From Desulfosarcina ovata subsp. ovata (GTDB taxonomy: Bacteria > Desulfobacterota > Desulfobacteria > Desulfobacterales > Desulfosarcinaceae): 64,000 bases of DNA. Made by a program: the position numbers and the translations under genes. Under the pieces are notes generated by a model, which was not told the DNA's origin, ran no database searches, and saw only the letters and a program-made list of their open reading frames with translations. The stretch lies in contig NZ_AP021879.1 of assembly GCF_009689005.1 (NCBI RefSeq), positions 248,001 through 312,000 on the forward strand. Direction: 5' to 3'. This document shows, in pieces, positions 33,940-43,129 of the stretch (position 1 is its first letter; each line of letters begins with the position of its first letter).

Positions 33940-34683
33940 CTATTTAAAGAAACTGAGCAGGGCATGCAGGTTGGTCATGGGGTGGGGCGGGCACCCCGGG
34001 ATAAACAGATCGACGGGAAGCAGGGTGTCCAGTCCTTCAGTGATTTCCGGGCTACCCCGGAAAGGGCCGCCCGAGAGGGTGCAGCTGCCTACGGCAATTA
34101 CCACGCGCGGCTCGGGTGTGGCCTCAAAGGTCTGCATCAGGGCCGTTTTCATGTTGCGCGAGACGGGACCGGTCACGACAATGCCGTCGGCGTGGCGCGG
34201 AGAGGCCACGAAATTGATGCCGAAGCGGGCCAGATCGAAAAAGGGCGTTGCCAGTACGTTCAGGTCCGCCTCGCAGGCATTGCATCCGGCGGCGGATACC
34301 TGGCGAAGCTGCAGGGATCGGCCGAAGAGTTTCTTGAAGTGCTGTCGGCTGTGGGCGGCCAGGTCGGGAAGCTCGCCCCGGGTGACCAGTTGCGATTTCT
34401 CCGCTACGGCAGTTTCATAATCCTGAGTGAAGCGCACAAAGCGCCCTTCGGAAACTCGTTCGCAGGTGCCGCAGAAGACGCAGCGCCCCATGTCGATGGT
34501 TCGGGCCGATGCATCGATGGCCGCCTGGGGGCAGGCGGCGGCGCAGGCGTCGGCCAGATCCGCCGGAGCCTGCGCATCGATTTCCGGCCGTCCCCGGTAG
34601 CGGGGCGGCAACTCGACCGTCTCTTTGGGGTAACGGGAGGTCCGGCACCCCTGTTCCAACCTGTTTTTCAGCACACTCAGCAT
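33940..34683 (-). CDS. HyfI-like small subunit with N-terminal ferredoxin segment
   Basis: A 247-residue peripheral subunit related to NuoB/HycG, fused to a HycF-like ferredoxin segment. The N-terminal part (about 40-75) has CAAACP and CVFCGTC, enough cysteines for one cubane. The C-terminal domain has GCNACEAD, VAVGSCTLSGGPF and PGCPPHP, the ligands of the N2-type cluster proximal to the large-subunit site. It passes electrons to the site between both subunits. It is last in the hyf-like operon, separated from the large-subunit gene by a MITE-like repeat. AGGAAA precedes the ATG at 34683. Confidence 0.85.
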   Translation of the reverse strand: MLSVLKNRLEQGCRTSRYPKETVELPPRYRGRPEIDAQAPADLADACAAACPQAAIDASARTIDMGRCVFCGTCERVSEGRFVRFTQDYETAVAEKSQLVTRGELPDLAAHSRQHFKKLFGRSLQLRQVSAAGCNACEADLNVLATPFFDLARFGINFVASPRHADGIVVTGPVSRNMKTALMQTFEATPEPRVVIAVGSCTLSGGPFRGSPEITEGLDTLLPVDLFIPGCPPHPMTNLHALLSFFK

Positions 34684-34709
34684 AATTGATTCATTTCCTT
34701 ATAATCTCA

Positions 34710-34816
34710 TATAGCATTCAAGATAATGTTTTTGGCAAGGCCAGAGGGAGGAAGCTGTATAACCCATACCGCGACGACCGATAACGCCGCCCAAAAACAT
34801 TATCTTGAATGCTATA
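34710..34816. repeat. MITE-like element with perfect 26-bp inverted ends
   Basis: Left arm 34710-34735 (starting TATAGCATTCAAG) and right arm 34791-34816 are perfectly complementary and enclose 55 bp. The ends can be read as a TA duplication, as left by IS630/Tc1-mariner-type transposases. Its right end supplies the last bases of the stop codon of the large-subunit gene. A related half-element is found at 41584-41630. Confidence 0.7.
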
Positions 34817-36329
34817 GATCGAACCCGCAATAGGAAAGGTTATAACTCTTGTTGTTCAGCGGAAAGTCAGAAATTCCCGTATCTCTCAGCGACATGGAGA
34901 GCCCGTTCCAGTTGTGGAAAGAGGGATCCTTGATTTTGTAGCGCAACATGCCCCCGCGATGATCCGTTAGCACACAATGCGACAGCTCCCCGCGCCAGGC
35001 TTCGTTAAGGGTTACCACCAGGCTGTCCGAAGCGGGACAGCCTTCCGGTCGAAGGGCGGTTGCGGTTTCCGTCGCATCCCCAAGCAGGGATTCGATGATG
35101 GCGATGGACTGCATCACCTCATCGCAGCGCACCTTGGCCCTGGCCCGGACGTCCCCGGTGGATTCGGCATTTTCGGGTATATCCAGCCGATCATAATACT
35201 CGGTGGGAAATGCCCGCCGGACATCGTAGGGCAAACCGCAGGCCCTGCCGGCCGGTCCCACCAGACCCAGTTTTTCCGCGTCATCGCGGCTGACCCGGCC
35301 ACAGCCCTCGAACCGGGCCAGGACACTGGGCGTGTTCATCAGCAGTGCCAGAACATGATCGACCTGGGGCTTGAGGTCATCGATCCGGGAGGATAGATCA
35401 AGGCGGATTTCGTCCGTCAGGGCAAAACGGACGCCGCCGGGCCTGACCAGTCCTTTGCCAAAACGATTGCCGCAAAGCAGAAGACTCATGTTAAGAAAAT
35501 CGCCGCGCATGCGCCCGCAGTAATTGGCCGGCGGAAGGAAGGCCACATCGCCGCTGAGCGCCCCCAGGTCGCCCACATGGTTGGCGATGCGTTCAAGCTC
35601 AAGGGCAATCGTGCGGATGCGTTTGGCGCCCATATCAACGGCACTGCCGCACAGCGCTTCCATGGCCTGGGCATGGCACAGGCTGTGGCCGATGGAGGTG
35701 TCGCCGGCAATGTTCTCGGCGATGAAGGGCAGTCGCCCGGGATCTGCCTGGAGAAGGAGTTCTTCCACACCGCGGTGCTGGTAGCCCAGTTGAATCTCCA
35801 AATTCAGCACCCGTTCGCCAATGCAGTTGAACCGGAAATGGCCCGGTTCGATGACTCCGGCGTGAACCGGGCCCACGGCGACCTCGTGAATTTCTTCCCC
35901 GGACACCTGGTAATAATCATAGTTGCCGGGAATATCTTCGGCGTAGTCATTGCCGAAGATGTCCTCAACCCCGCGGCAGTTGGCGTGGTAGCGGACCATT
36001 TTCATCCATGGATGCCCCTCGGGGCGGATGCCGTACTGCTCGGCGATTTCTCTTTCGAACAGGTGGAACGGCTCACAGTGCACGCTCAGGGCCGGATAGC
36101 GCTCCGGGGCGTCGCAGGTGGCCACAAAGAGCGCGTCGGAGCGCAAAACGGCCATCAGGCGAACCTTACCGTCCGCCGGGTAGGCGAAGAACTGAACCAC
36201 TTTTCCGCCGTTGGCGATGATTCCCAGGGCCTGGGCGGCGAACTCATCAAAGGGCAGGTGAGAGACCGAGGAGAGCGGGATCGCCTCGCCGTTACGGATG
36301 GGGGTAAAGTCGTTGAAACCGGTTGTCAT
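34812..36329 (-). CDS. HyfG/HycE-like large subunit without Ni-Fe ligands
   Basis: A 505-residue fusion of a NuoC-like N-terminal part (FEREIAEQYGIRPEGHPWMK) and a NuoD-like part (LGYQHRGVEELL, DTSIGHSLCHAQAMEAL, ERIANHVGDLGAL). In true hydrogenases two CxxC motifs coordinate nickel-iron, an RxCGxC near the start of the NuoD-like part and DPCxxC at the end. Here the first position reads ENIAGDTSIGH and the protein ends NLSYCGFDL, so both pairs are missing and hydrogenase activity is not expected. This matches Ehr-type complexes. Start overlaps the stop of the preceding gene (TGATG). Confidence 0.88.
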   Translation of the reverse strand: MTTGFNDFTPIRNGEAIPLSSVSHLPFDEFAAQALGIIANGGKVVQFFAYPADGKVRLMAVLRSDALFVATCDAPERYPALSVHCEPFHLFEREIAEQYGIRPEGHPWMKMVRYHANCRGVEDIFGNDYAEDIPGNYDYYQVSGEEIHEVAVGPVHAGVIEPGHFRFNCIGERVLNLEIQLGYQHRGVEELLLQADPGRLPFIAENIAGDTSIGHSLCHAQAMEALCGSAVDMGAKRIRTIALELERIANHVGDLGALSGDVAFLPPANYCGRMRGDFLNMSLLLCGNRFGKGLVRPGGVRFALTDEIRLDLSSRIDDLKPQVDHVLALLMNTPSVLARFEGCGRVSRDDAEKLGLVGPAGRACGLPYDVRRAFPTEYYDRLDIPENAESTGDVRARAKVRCDEVMQSIAIIESLLGDATETATALRPEGCPASDSLVVTLNEAWRGELSHCVLTDHRGGMLRYKIKDPSFHNWNGLSMSLRDTGISDFPLNNKSYNLSYCGFDL

Positions 36330-37750
36330 CAGAATCCTCCACCAATGGCCTTGACCGCATGGACAATGGTCTGCTGCAGGGTTTCGGGCATCCAGAAGCA
36401 GAGCGCCACCGAGGTGAGCAGCAATGCGTACTGCGGCCACACCAGGCTGGTCTGGTCTTTGATTGGTGTGTTGCTGTCGGCCGGACTGAATGATATGCGC
36501 ATGACGTTGTTGGCCAGGCCGGCAAAAATCACACACAGACTGAGAATAAAAACAGCGGTTACCACCACATTGCCCGACCGAAAAGCGGCGATGATAATCA
36601 GCACTTCGCCGATGAAGAGGCCGAACGGGGGGAACCCGGAGATGGCCGCGAAACCCCCGAAAAAGGCCACAAAGGTTTTGGGCATGCGGGTGGCCAGGGA
36701 ACCGGTCTTTTCGATCAGCCGGCTGCCGAATCCCAGAAGGATGTTGCCGGAAGTGAGGAAAAGGCTGGACTTGATCAGGCTGTGATGAATCAGGCAGATC
36801 ATGGCACCGTAGGCGGCCGTGCCACCGATACCGGTACCGAAAGCGATGATGCCCATGTTCTCGATGCTGGAATAGGCCAGCATGCGTTTGTACTCGGTCT
36901 GTTTGAGAATAAACGTCGCTGCGGCCATGATGGAGAGCAGGCCGAAGATGATCAGGATGGGTCCTGAAAATCCGTCCAGGCCCGCAGCGTGCATAATGGC
37001 GTTGGTTTTAAAGATCCCCAGGTAGGCGCAATTGAGCAGCACACCGGAAAGCAGGGCCGAGGCCGGACTGGGCGCTTCACTGTGGGCGTCGGGCAGCCAG
37101 GTGTGCATGGGCGCCAGGCCCATTTTGGTGCCGTATCCGACCAGAATGAAGACGAATCCGGCTTTCAGCCAGCCAGGATCCAGTTGGCCGGCGATGCCGG
37201 TGAGGGCGGTAAAGGAGACCTGTGCCTCAACATGGCCCACATCCATGGCGACCGTGACCAGCACGGAACCCAACAGGGCCATGGCGATGCCCACCGAACA
37301 GATCAGCACGTATTTCCAGGTGGCTTCCAGGGCCGATGCGCTGCGATGGGTGTAGATCAGGGGCGCGCTGGCCAGGGTGGTGGCTTCAATGGCGATCCAC
37401 ATGACCATAATATGGTCCGACAGGGTCACCATGGTCATGGTCGACAGGAACAGCAGCATGGATCCGGTAAAGATATTCTCACGCTGGACGGCCGACGCCT
37501 TGAGGTAGCCGATGGTGTAAATAGAGATGAGAAAAAAGAGCAGCGAAATGACCAGCAGGGATAAAAGTCCTTCCGGTGCAATGGCAAAGTATTCCGGAAA
37601 GCGGGCGGCCGGCTGGCTGACCCAGACGAACAGCGAAAACAGCAGATGGATGGCGCCGGTCAGTACCAATAAGGTGCGCCCAATGGCCCGGGGCAGAAAA
37701 AAAGCCGCGGCACCGGTGACAAAGGGGATCAGAAAGATGATTTCAAGCAT
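36329..37750 (-). CDS. HyfF-like antiporter subunit (NuoM/N-type)
   Basis: A 473-residue protein with about 14 membrane helices of the Mrp/NuoL-M-N proton-conducting family. Key features are the lysine and glutamate in the membrane (AIEATTLASAPLIY with the Glu typical of helix 5), GYGTKMGLAPMHTWLPDAHSEAPSPASALLSG in parts GTKMGLAPMHTWLPDAH, and YKRMLAYSSIENMGII. It likely translocates H+ or Na+ in the membrane arm of the complex. Coupled to the large-subunit gene by a one-base overlap. Confidence 0.9.
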   Translation of the reverse strand: MLEIIFLIPFVTGAAAFFLPRAIGRTLLVLTGAIHLLFSLFVWVSQPAARFPEYFAIAPEGLLSLLVISLLFFLISIYTIGYLKASAVQRENIFTGSMLLFLSTMTMVTLSDHIMVMWIAIEATTLASAPLIYTHRSASALEATWKYVLICSVGIAMALLGSVLVTVAMDVGHVEAQVSFTALTGIAGQLDPGWLKAGFVFILVGYGTKMGLAPMHTWLPDAHSEAPSPASALLSGVLLNCAYLGIFKTNAIMHAAGLDGFSGPILIIFGLLSIMAAATFILKQTEYKRMLAYSSIENMGIIAFGTGIGGTAAYGAMICLIHHSLIKSSLFLTSGNILLGFGSRLIEKTGSLATRMPKTFVAFFGGFAAISGFPPFGLFIGEVLIIIAAFRSGNVVVTAVFILSLCVIFAGLANNVMRISFSPADSNTPIKDQTSLVWPQYALLLTSVALCFWMPETLQQTIVHAVKAIGGGF

Positions 37751-37760
37751 GCCGGTTCAT

Positions 37761-38402
37761 TTACTCCTTGAGGGTCCGTAAGCGGGCCGTGTCCACATCA
37801 TCAAAGGTCTGTTTCATGTTCTGCAGGATAACGGCCATGATCATGACACCGGCGAGGATGTCCAGCAGGATGCCGAATTCCACGATGTGGCGGGCCCGGA
37901 TGGAGAAGGTGGTGCCCACCAGATAGATGCCGTTTTCCATCATCATGTACCCGAGCACCATGGCGATGGCGTTGCGGCGGGCCATGAGCAGAAACATTCC
38001 GGCGCCCAGCAGAGCAATGGCCGTCGGCAGGAGAAGATCGCTGAGACTGCTGTAAGCGATGTCGAAATGGCGGCTGGCCATGGTCGCGCCGACAATCAGC
38101 AGAAGCCCGCAAAAAATCGATGCATGGTAACCGACAATCGGCTCCACCTCCCGTGCGATGGCAACTTTCTTGATGGCCAGGTAGATGCATCCGGGAATGA
38201 CAATGCCGCGGATGGTCAGCGTGGCGATGACAAAGGCGAGGTTGCCGCCGGACATGGCATGGCCGATGAACAGGGGAACGATGCACACGACGATGCCCTG
38301 GAAGGCCAGGACTTTGATCAGGGATGGCAGCCGGCTCGATCCAAAGGAGAAGAGAATCGACAACAGCGCCAGCGACAGGATGGTATCGATCGGGTTGATC
38401 AT
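37761..38402 (-). CDS. HyfE-like membrane subunit (NuoK-type)
   Basis: A 213-residue membrane protein with six to seven helices. The C-terminal half contains NAIAMVLGYMMMENGIYL with a membrane glutamate, the signature of NuoK/HyfE subunits; homologues also carry an extra N-terminal helix group as here. It starts within the end of the HyfC-like gene (ATGA overlap) and lies 10 bp before the HyfF-like gene. Confidence 0.85.
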   Translation of the reverse strand: MINPIDTILSLALLSILFSFGSSRLPSLIKVLAFQGIVVCIVPLFIGHAMSGGNLAFVIATLTIRGIVIPGCIYLAIKKVAIAREVEPIVGYHASIFCGLLLIVGATMASRHFDIAYSSLSDLLLPTAIALLGAGMFLLMARRNAIAMVLGYMMMENGIYLVGTTFSIRARHIVEFGILLDILAGVMIMAVILQNMKQTFDDVDTARLRTLKE

Positions 38403-39319
38403 TTCAAAAACTCCAACGTGATGGCGGTTGCAAAAAAAGCGAGGGCAAAAGCGGTCAGCACGAATTTGGGCACCCGGTCCATGCGGTAGCGGGCCATGAC
38501 CGATTCGATGATGCCGACCGCCACCACCACGATCAGCACGCCGGCTGAAAAAAGCCCCAGGTTCAGAAATGAGTTGCCCAGCTCGAAGGGCAGGATCAGG
38601 CGGGCGATCATGGCGGCGTAAAAAAAGAGTTTGAGAAACGATCCCAGTTCGATGAAGGCGAAATCGGGACCGCTGTGATCCAGCACCATTACTTCATGGA
38701 TCATGGTCAGCTCGAGGTGGGTGGCGGGATCATCGACCGGCACGCGGGCGTTTTCGGTCAGCAGAATGATAAACAGGGCCATCACCACGAACAGAAGGGG
38801 CGGGCCGGCCGTCTGCCAGAGACCGAACGGCTGCCCGCCGGAAAAGTAGCGGGCCAGGGCCAGGTCACCGGTCAGGCGGTAGAAGAGAATCAGGATCATG
38901 AAAATGCTGGCTTCGCAGATGATCGGGAAATACGCCTCCCGGGCAGCGCCCATGCCTTCAAACGGGGAGGCGGTGTCCATGGCCGCGGCAATGGTGAAGA
39001 AGCGGGCCAACCCAAGAAGATAGAGGATGAAGATCACATCGCCGTTGAATGAGAGTACCGGCGCATGGCCGGCCAGCGGCATGAAGAGCAGGGCGGTGGC
39101 CACCGCCCCCAGGGAAACCACCGGCCCCAGCTTGAAAATGAAGGTGGTGCTGGTACTGTACACCGATCCTTTTTTAATCAGCTTGAACAGGGTGTAGTAA
39201 TTGATCAGCAGCGGAGATCCCCGGCGGCCGCCGAAAAAGGCCTTGACTTTGAAGATGACCCCGGCAAACAGCGGAGCGGATAACAGGGCAAACACCCACA
39301 ATAAGACAGATTCAATCAT
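38399..39319 (-). CDS. HyfC-like membrane subunit (NuoH-type)
   Basis: A 306-residue protein with eight helices of the NuoH/HycD family, which links the hydrophilic and membrane arms. GGRRGSPLLINYYTLFKLIKKG and ARVPVDDPATHLELTMIHEVMVLD (parts RVPVDDPATHLELT and IHEVMVLD) are the typical loops with conserved Glu and Asp at the quinone/proton entrance. GGAAGAG precedes the ATG. It follows the HyfB-like gene with 85 bp between. Confidence 0.9.
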   Translation of the reverse strand: MIESVLLWVFALLSAPLFAGVIFKVKAFFGGRRGSPLLINYYTLFKLIKKGSVYSTSTTFIFKLGPVVSLGAVATALLFMPLAGHAPVLSFNGDVIFILYLLGLARFFTIAAAMDTASPFEGMGAAREAYFPIICEASIFMILILFYRLTGDLALARYFSGGQPFGLWQTAGPPLLFVVMALFIILLTENARVPVDDPATHLELTMIHEVMVLDHSGPDFAFIELGSFLKLFFYAAMIARLILPFELGNSFLNLGLFSAGVLIVVVAVGIIESVMARYRMDRVPKFVLTAFALAFFATAITLEFLK

Positions 39320-39404
39320 AAGCTCTTCCCATTGCTACTGGAAAACAAATCGCCCGGCACATTCGACGTGGCGATGGCGTGCCTGAAGACGGCATTCTTG
39401 ACAA

Positions 39405-41360
39405 TCAGACGAAAAAGAGCAGAACCACGATCGCCAGCAGGATGTAACCGATGTACAGGTGAATGTCGCCATGCTGGATCCAGCGTAATTTATCGAACAG
39501 CCATACCACCGGCGCCACCACGAAACGATCCAGATGCAACGCCACAATGTCATGGATCTGGCTGTGGTAATGGGTCGTGCTCGGGAAAAGACCCTCCACC
39601 GGCGGATGATCCTCCTGAAGCGGGGCCACCGGTTTGAAAAATTCCAGGATCGATCCGGCGTATGACGACCCGGTGTACTGCATGCGGGCGGTCGGCTGCG
39701 TAAAACCGCATCCCCAGGTGCCGCCCCGGCCCATCGGTTTTCCCTGGTAGAGGATTTTGCGCAGGGCCAGAATGAACAGCACGGCTGCCAGAAAGAGCGT
39801 GGCCGCCAGGGTGATGTTGGCCGACAGATGGGCAAATGGCAAAGTGGGAATGCGGCCATAGGGAAGGCCCAGGGAGGCGACCGCTTTGGTGGCCAGAAAC
39901 ATGAAGGCGCCGGGATAGATGCCGATCAGGGCGCAACCGGCGGCCAGGATGAGCATGGGCAGCAGCATGGCCGGGCCTTTTTCATCGACCTGCTCGGCTG
40001 CCGGACTTCTCGGCTCGCCCTGGAACACCACGCCGACCACCTTGGTGAAACAGGCCAGCGCCAGACCACCGATCAGCGCCAGGCCGACGATGGCCAGCAG
40101 GCTGAGGGCGAAGACCTCCGGATTTCCGGCAATACCCCGAAAGCTGCCCAGATAGATGAGAAATTCGCTCACGAAACCGTTGAAGGGAGGAAGGCCGGCA
40201 ATGGCCAGGGAGCCGATGAGGAATGTCACCCCGGTAATCTTCATCCGTTTCAGCAGGCCGCCCAGGGCATCGATGGTGCGGGTTCCGGTTTTATGCAGGA
40301 TCATGCCGGCCCCCATGAACAGCAGGGATTTGAAAATGGCATGGTTGAGCACATGCAAAAGCCCGCCGGCAAAACCGAGTACGGCCATGATCGGGTTTTG
40401 GGTCGCCACGCCGATCATGCCGATGCCGATGCCGATCAGGATAATCCCGATGTTCTCCACGCTGTGGTAGGCCAGAAGCCGCTTCAGGTCGTGCTGGCCC
40501 AGGGCGTATACCACGCCCAGTATGCCGGAAACCACGCCGGCAATCACTACCAGGCTTCCCGTGGCCGGTGTGTGCAGATCCAAAATGACGTACATGCGCA
40601 AAATGCCGTAGATACCGGTTTTGATCATCACCCCGGACATCACGGCGGAGATGTGCGAGGGTGCCGCCGGATGGGCATGGGGCAGCCATACATGGAAGGG
40701 GAAGACGCCGGCCTTGGAGCCGAAGCCGATAAAGGCGAAGACAAAGGCCAGCAGTTTGATCGGTGGCGCAAGGGCGGTGGCGTCAAATGCAAAACTGCCC
40801 GTATCCCGGTAGATCAAACCGAAGGCGACGATGATGAACATGGCGCCCACATGGGAGAAAACAAAGTAGAGATAACCGGCTTTCCGGTTTTGAGGGTCCT
40901 GGTAATCAAGCACGACCAGGAAGAAGGAGGCCAGTGACATGAGCTCCCAGGCCAGTAGAAAGGTCAGCATGTTGGCGGCGGTGACCACCAGGGCCATGGA
41001 GGCGGTGAGCAGGCTGAAAAAAAGATAGGAAACGGCGGTTGACAGGCGGTTTTCTACATGGCTCAAATAGTTGAAACTGTAAACCGCAGCCATCAGGCAG
41101 ATGCCAAAGATCGCCAGCAGGAAAAACGCCGACAGACCGTCAATACGAAATTCGAGGCCAAGGGTTGACAGGTGCCCGATGGAAAACGCCAGGGGGGCAT
41201 CGCTGATCAGTCGCGACAACGCATCGAGCATGCCCATGCAGCAGCCGCTGCCAATGGAAAGAACGGCCACCCATCGCATCATGACAAATTGTCTGGAAAG
41301 GAAAACGGCCAGCGTGCCACCGGAAACGATGATCAAAACAGAGAGGAGGAACAGATTCAT
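39405..41360 (-). CDS. HyfB-like antiporter subunit (NuoL-type)
   Basis: A 651-residue membrane protein of the NuoL/HyfB/Mrp family with about 16 helices. It shows LLAWELMSLASFFLVV (membrane Glu), GFGSKAGVFPFHVWLPHAHPAAPSHISAVMSG in parts such as SKAGVFPFHVWLPHAHP, LKRLLAYHSVENIG and LPPFNGFVSEFLIYLG. The C-terminus has additional helices after residue 480. First gene of the operon that runs B-C-E-F-G-I leftwards; AAGGGA precedes the ATG. It is one of two ion-pumping subunits of the complex. Confidence 0.92.
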   Translation of the reverse strand: MNLFLLSVLIIVSGGTLAVFLSRQFVMMRWVAVLSIGSGCCMGMLDALSRLISDAPLAFSIGHLSTLGLEFRIDGLSAFFLLAIFGICLMAAVYSFNYLSHVENRLSTAVSYLFFSLLTASMALVVTAANMLTFLLAWELMSLASFFLVVLDYQDPQNRKAGYLYFVFSHVGAMFIIVAFGLIYRDTGSFAFDATALAPPIKLLAFVFAFIGFGSKAGVFPFHVWLPHAHPAAPSHISAVMSGVMIKTGIYGILRMYVILDLHTPATGSLVVIAGVVSGILGVVYALGQHDLKRLLAYHSVENIGIILIGIGIGMIGVATQNPIMAVLGFAGGLLHVLNHAIFKSLLFMGAGMILHKTGTRTIDALGGLLKRMKITGVTFLIGSLAIAGLPPFNGFVSEFLIYLGSFRGIAGNPEVFALSLLAIVGLALIGGLALACFTKVVGVVFQGEPRSPAAEQVDEKGPAMLLPMLILAAGCALIGIYPGAFMFLATKAVASLGLPYGRIPTLPFAHLSANITLAATLFLAAVLFILALRKILYQGKPMGRGGTWGCGFTQPTARMQYTGSSYAGSILEFFKPVAPLQEDHPPVEGLFPSTTHYHSQIHDIVALHLDRFVVAPVVWLFDKLRWIQHGDIHLYIGYILLAIVVLLFFV

Positions 41361-41583
41361 GGATTCCCTTTCAAACCGGTTGTGGCCATGTTACCGGGCA
41401 ATATTGCCGCGTCCATGGCGCCCGCCTGTTTGACGATCACGTGCGTTTTGTATGGAATATGACGTTGCTGCGGTCAAGATTGTTGTCGATGGACAGTAGC
41501 GGAGATTATTTCAAAACCGGACGCCAAGTCAACCTCCGAGTTTGGCAGGGGGCAAATCGCCTGATTCGGGTGCAAACGAGCCT

Positions 41584-41630
41584 ATCGCATTCAAAATAAT
41601 GCTTTTGGGCTGCGTTATCGGTCGTCGCAG
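41584..41630. repeat. Partial copy of the MITE-like repeat in a 494-bp gene-free gap
   Basis: The sequence CGCATTCAAAATAATGCTTT and then GCGTTATCGGTCGTCGC matches, with about four differences over 47 bp, the complement of 34769-34815. Only one arm is seen. It lies between the HyfB-like gene (start 41360) and the DUF3783 gene (start 41855). I see no other gene or structure in 41361-41854, which should contain both divergent promoters. Confidence 0.55.
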
Positions 41631-41854
41631 TAGTATTACAACTGGAGCGTTGCCGATCACGGCCTCTGCGCTTTGCCGGCCGTTTGCATCACACCTGAAA
41701 ATATCGTATAGACAGCCGGAAACCGGACGCGAAAACACTGGCCTGAAATGCAATTGTGCCGACGTGCGAGACAGGTTGCCTATTACTGTGGCCGTGACCC
41801 ACTTCCAAGCGGGAGTGACGCACCCCCCCGCGTACGTTTAACCGGAGCGACAAG

Positions 41855-42292
41855 ATGACTGATGCGACCTTTGAAAAAGTTCAGCATTCCGATACTCCCA
41901 TGTACGGGCCCTCAAGGCTTTTGTTATGTGGATTTCCTGCCCCGTCCCAGGGCAAATTCAAAATCGTCCTGGAAATGGCCGGCCTTGGGCACGTGCCGGT
42001 CGTATGGGCTAGTGAGGCCGACCGGCAGGCCCCCCTCAAAGAGCTGCTGGCACTGCCCGATGACAGCGGCAGAGACGTTGACTCGACTCTGCCCCGGGCT
42101 GTGATTGTTTCCGGAATTACCGAAAACCAGCTGCATGAACTGATGGATACCTGCCGTAAAACCGGTATGCAACAGGCCTTGTGGGCGGCACTGACCCCGA
42201 CTTCCGAGACTTGGCCCCTGGGCCGGCTGCTGGGTGAATTGCAATCCGAACGCCGGGCGCTTTCCCGGCGCAAAACCCAACCTCCGGTTTGA
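41855..42292 (+). CDS. DUF3783-domain protein
   Basis: A 145-residue soluble protein. RLLLCGFPAPSQGKFKIVLEMAGLGHVPV forms a first alpha/beta part, and RAVIVSGITENQLHELMDTCR to TWPLGRLLGEL matches the small DUF3783 domain of unknown function found in many anaerobes. GGAG precedes the ATG. It is followed 66 bp later by the acetolactate synthase small subunit gene, perhaps in one transcript, but a functional link is not evident. Confidence 0.7.
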   Translation: MTDATFEKVQHSDTPMYGPSRLLLCGFPAPSQGKFKIVLEMAGLGHVPVVWASEADRQAPLKELLALPDDSGRDVDSTLPRAVIVSGITENQLHELMDTCRKTGMQQALWAALTPTSETWPLGRLLGELQSERRALSRRKTQPPV

Positions 42293-42358
42293 CGAACCCG
42301 CCGATCCTCGGTATGAGCCCTGCCCGAAACGATTTGACTGGTTGCCGGAGAACGCTGC

Positions 42359-42847
42359 ATGCAGACTGAAAAATACACAATTACCATGCTGGTGGAGAAC
42401 GAACCCGGAGTGACTGCACGCGTGACCGGACTGTTCGCCAGCCGCGGTTACAACATCGAGACGATTTGCGGAGCCCCGACGGCCAATCCGGAGATGTCGC
42501 GGATTACGATTACCACCAACGCTTCGCCGGAGCAGGTGGAACAGATCATGAAACAGGTACGGCGACTGGTCAACGTGATCAAGGTTCGGGACATGACCGG
42601 CGATGATGCGGTGCGACGGGAAATGGCAATGATCTGCGTAAAGGCCCAGGAGCCTCACCGGGCAGAGATCCAGCGCATTGTGGAGAACTTCAGAGCCCGC
42701 GTTGTCGATACGGGGCAAAGTCATTATATCATTGAAGCGACCGGAAGCATGGAGAAAATCGGCGCCCTGTTGCGCCTGCTTGAGCCCATGGGGATAAAAA
42801 AAGTGGCCCGATCAGGAATCCTGGCGCTTTATCGCGAACCTGGATGA
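42359..42847 (+). CDS. ilvN: Acetolactate synthase small (regulatory) subunit
   Basis: A 162-residue IlvN/IlvH-type subunit that confers valine feedback inhibition on acetohydroxyacid synthase, the first enzyme of branched-chain amino acid synthesis. The ACT domain (TMLVENEPGVTARVTGLFASRGYNI in parts NEPGVTARVTGLF and RGYNIETI) is followed by the C-terminal domain (AKEPHR-like AQEPHRAEI, TGSMEKIGALLRLLEPMGI). Full length. The catalytic ilvB gene is not next to it, which is unusual; it must be elsewhere in the genome. GGAG lies upstream of the ATG. Confidence 0.93.
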   Translation: MQTEKYTITMLVENEPGVTARVTGLFASRGYNIETICGAPTANPEMSRITITTNASPEQVEQIMKQVRRLVNVIKVRDMTGDDAVRREMAMICVKAQEPHRAEIQRIVENFRARVVDTGQSHYIIEATGSMEKIGALLRLLEPMGIKKVARSGILALYREPG

Positions 42848-42952
42848 GGCCTTGGGACATCCAAGACCAAGATCCGGAAAACATTTGTCAAATACGGTGT
42901 AACTGTTTAGGTGACAAAGAGCGAAGCGCGGGCGATCTCATGAATGCTGTAG

Positions 42953-43129
42953 ACCTTACCCATAGGCCGACTTCCCGAAAGAACTATCCGTCCGCCCATC
43001 ATCGACGCCTACGCCCACTGCGGCGTCATGGACCGCAGCTGGCCGCAGTCGTTCGCCACCTATGCGGCCCAGGCCGCACCGGCGGGCATTACCGGTGTGG
43101 CTCTGTTCTCACCGGTGATAAGGAAATGA
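42953..43129 (+). pseudogene. N-terminal fragment of an amidohydrolase
   Basis: After a TAG at 42950 the frame reads LPERTIRPPIIDAYAHCG and then SWPQSFATYAAQAAPAGITG, ending ALFSPVIRK at a TGA overlapping the next start. IDAYAHCG resembles the first metal-binding strand of amidohydrolase-type metal-dependent hydrolases (IDAHxH). There is no ATG and the rest of a ~300-residue enzyme is missing. Likely remnant of a deleted gene, although the 4-bp ATGA overlap with the following gene suggests it once was translated with it. Confidence 0.5.

Noticed and set aside
34812..34816. Truncation of the HyfG-like subunit by the MITE-like repeat.
   Set aside because: The element only reaches the stop codon. 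The protein ends with NLSYCGFDL, which looks like a natural end for NuoD-related proteins, so no loss of coding sequence is likely.
42844..43125. Longer start for the YkgJ-like gene.
   Set aside because: The upstream part is arginine-rich out-of-frame sequence of the amidohydrolase remnant. The start at 43126 has its own ribosome site.
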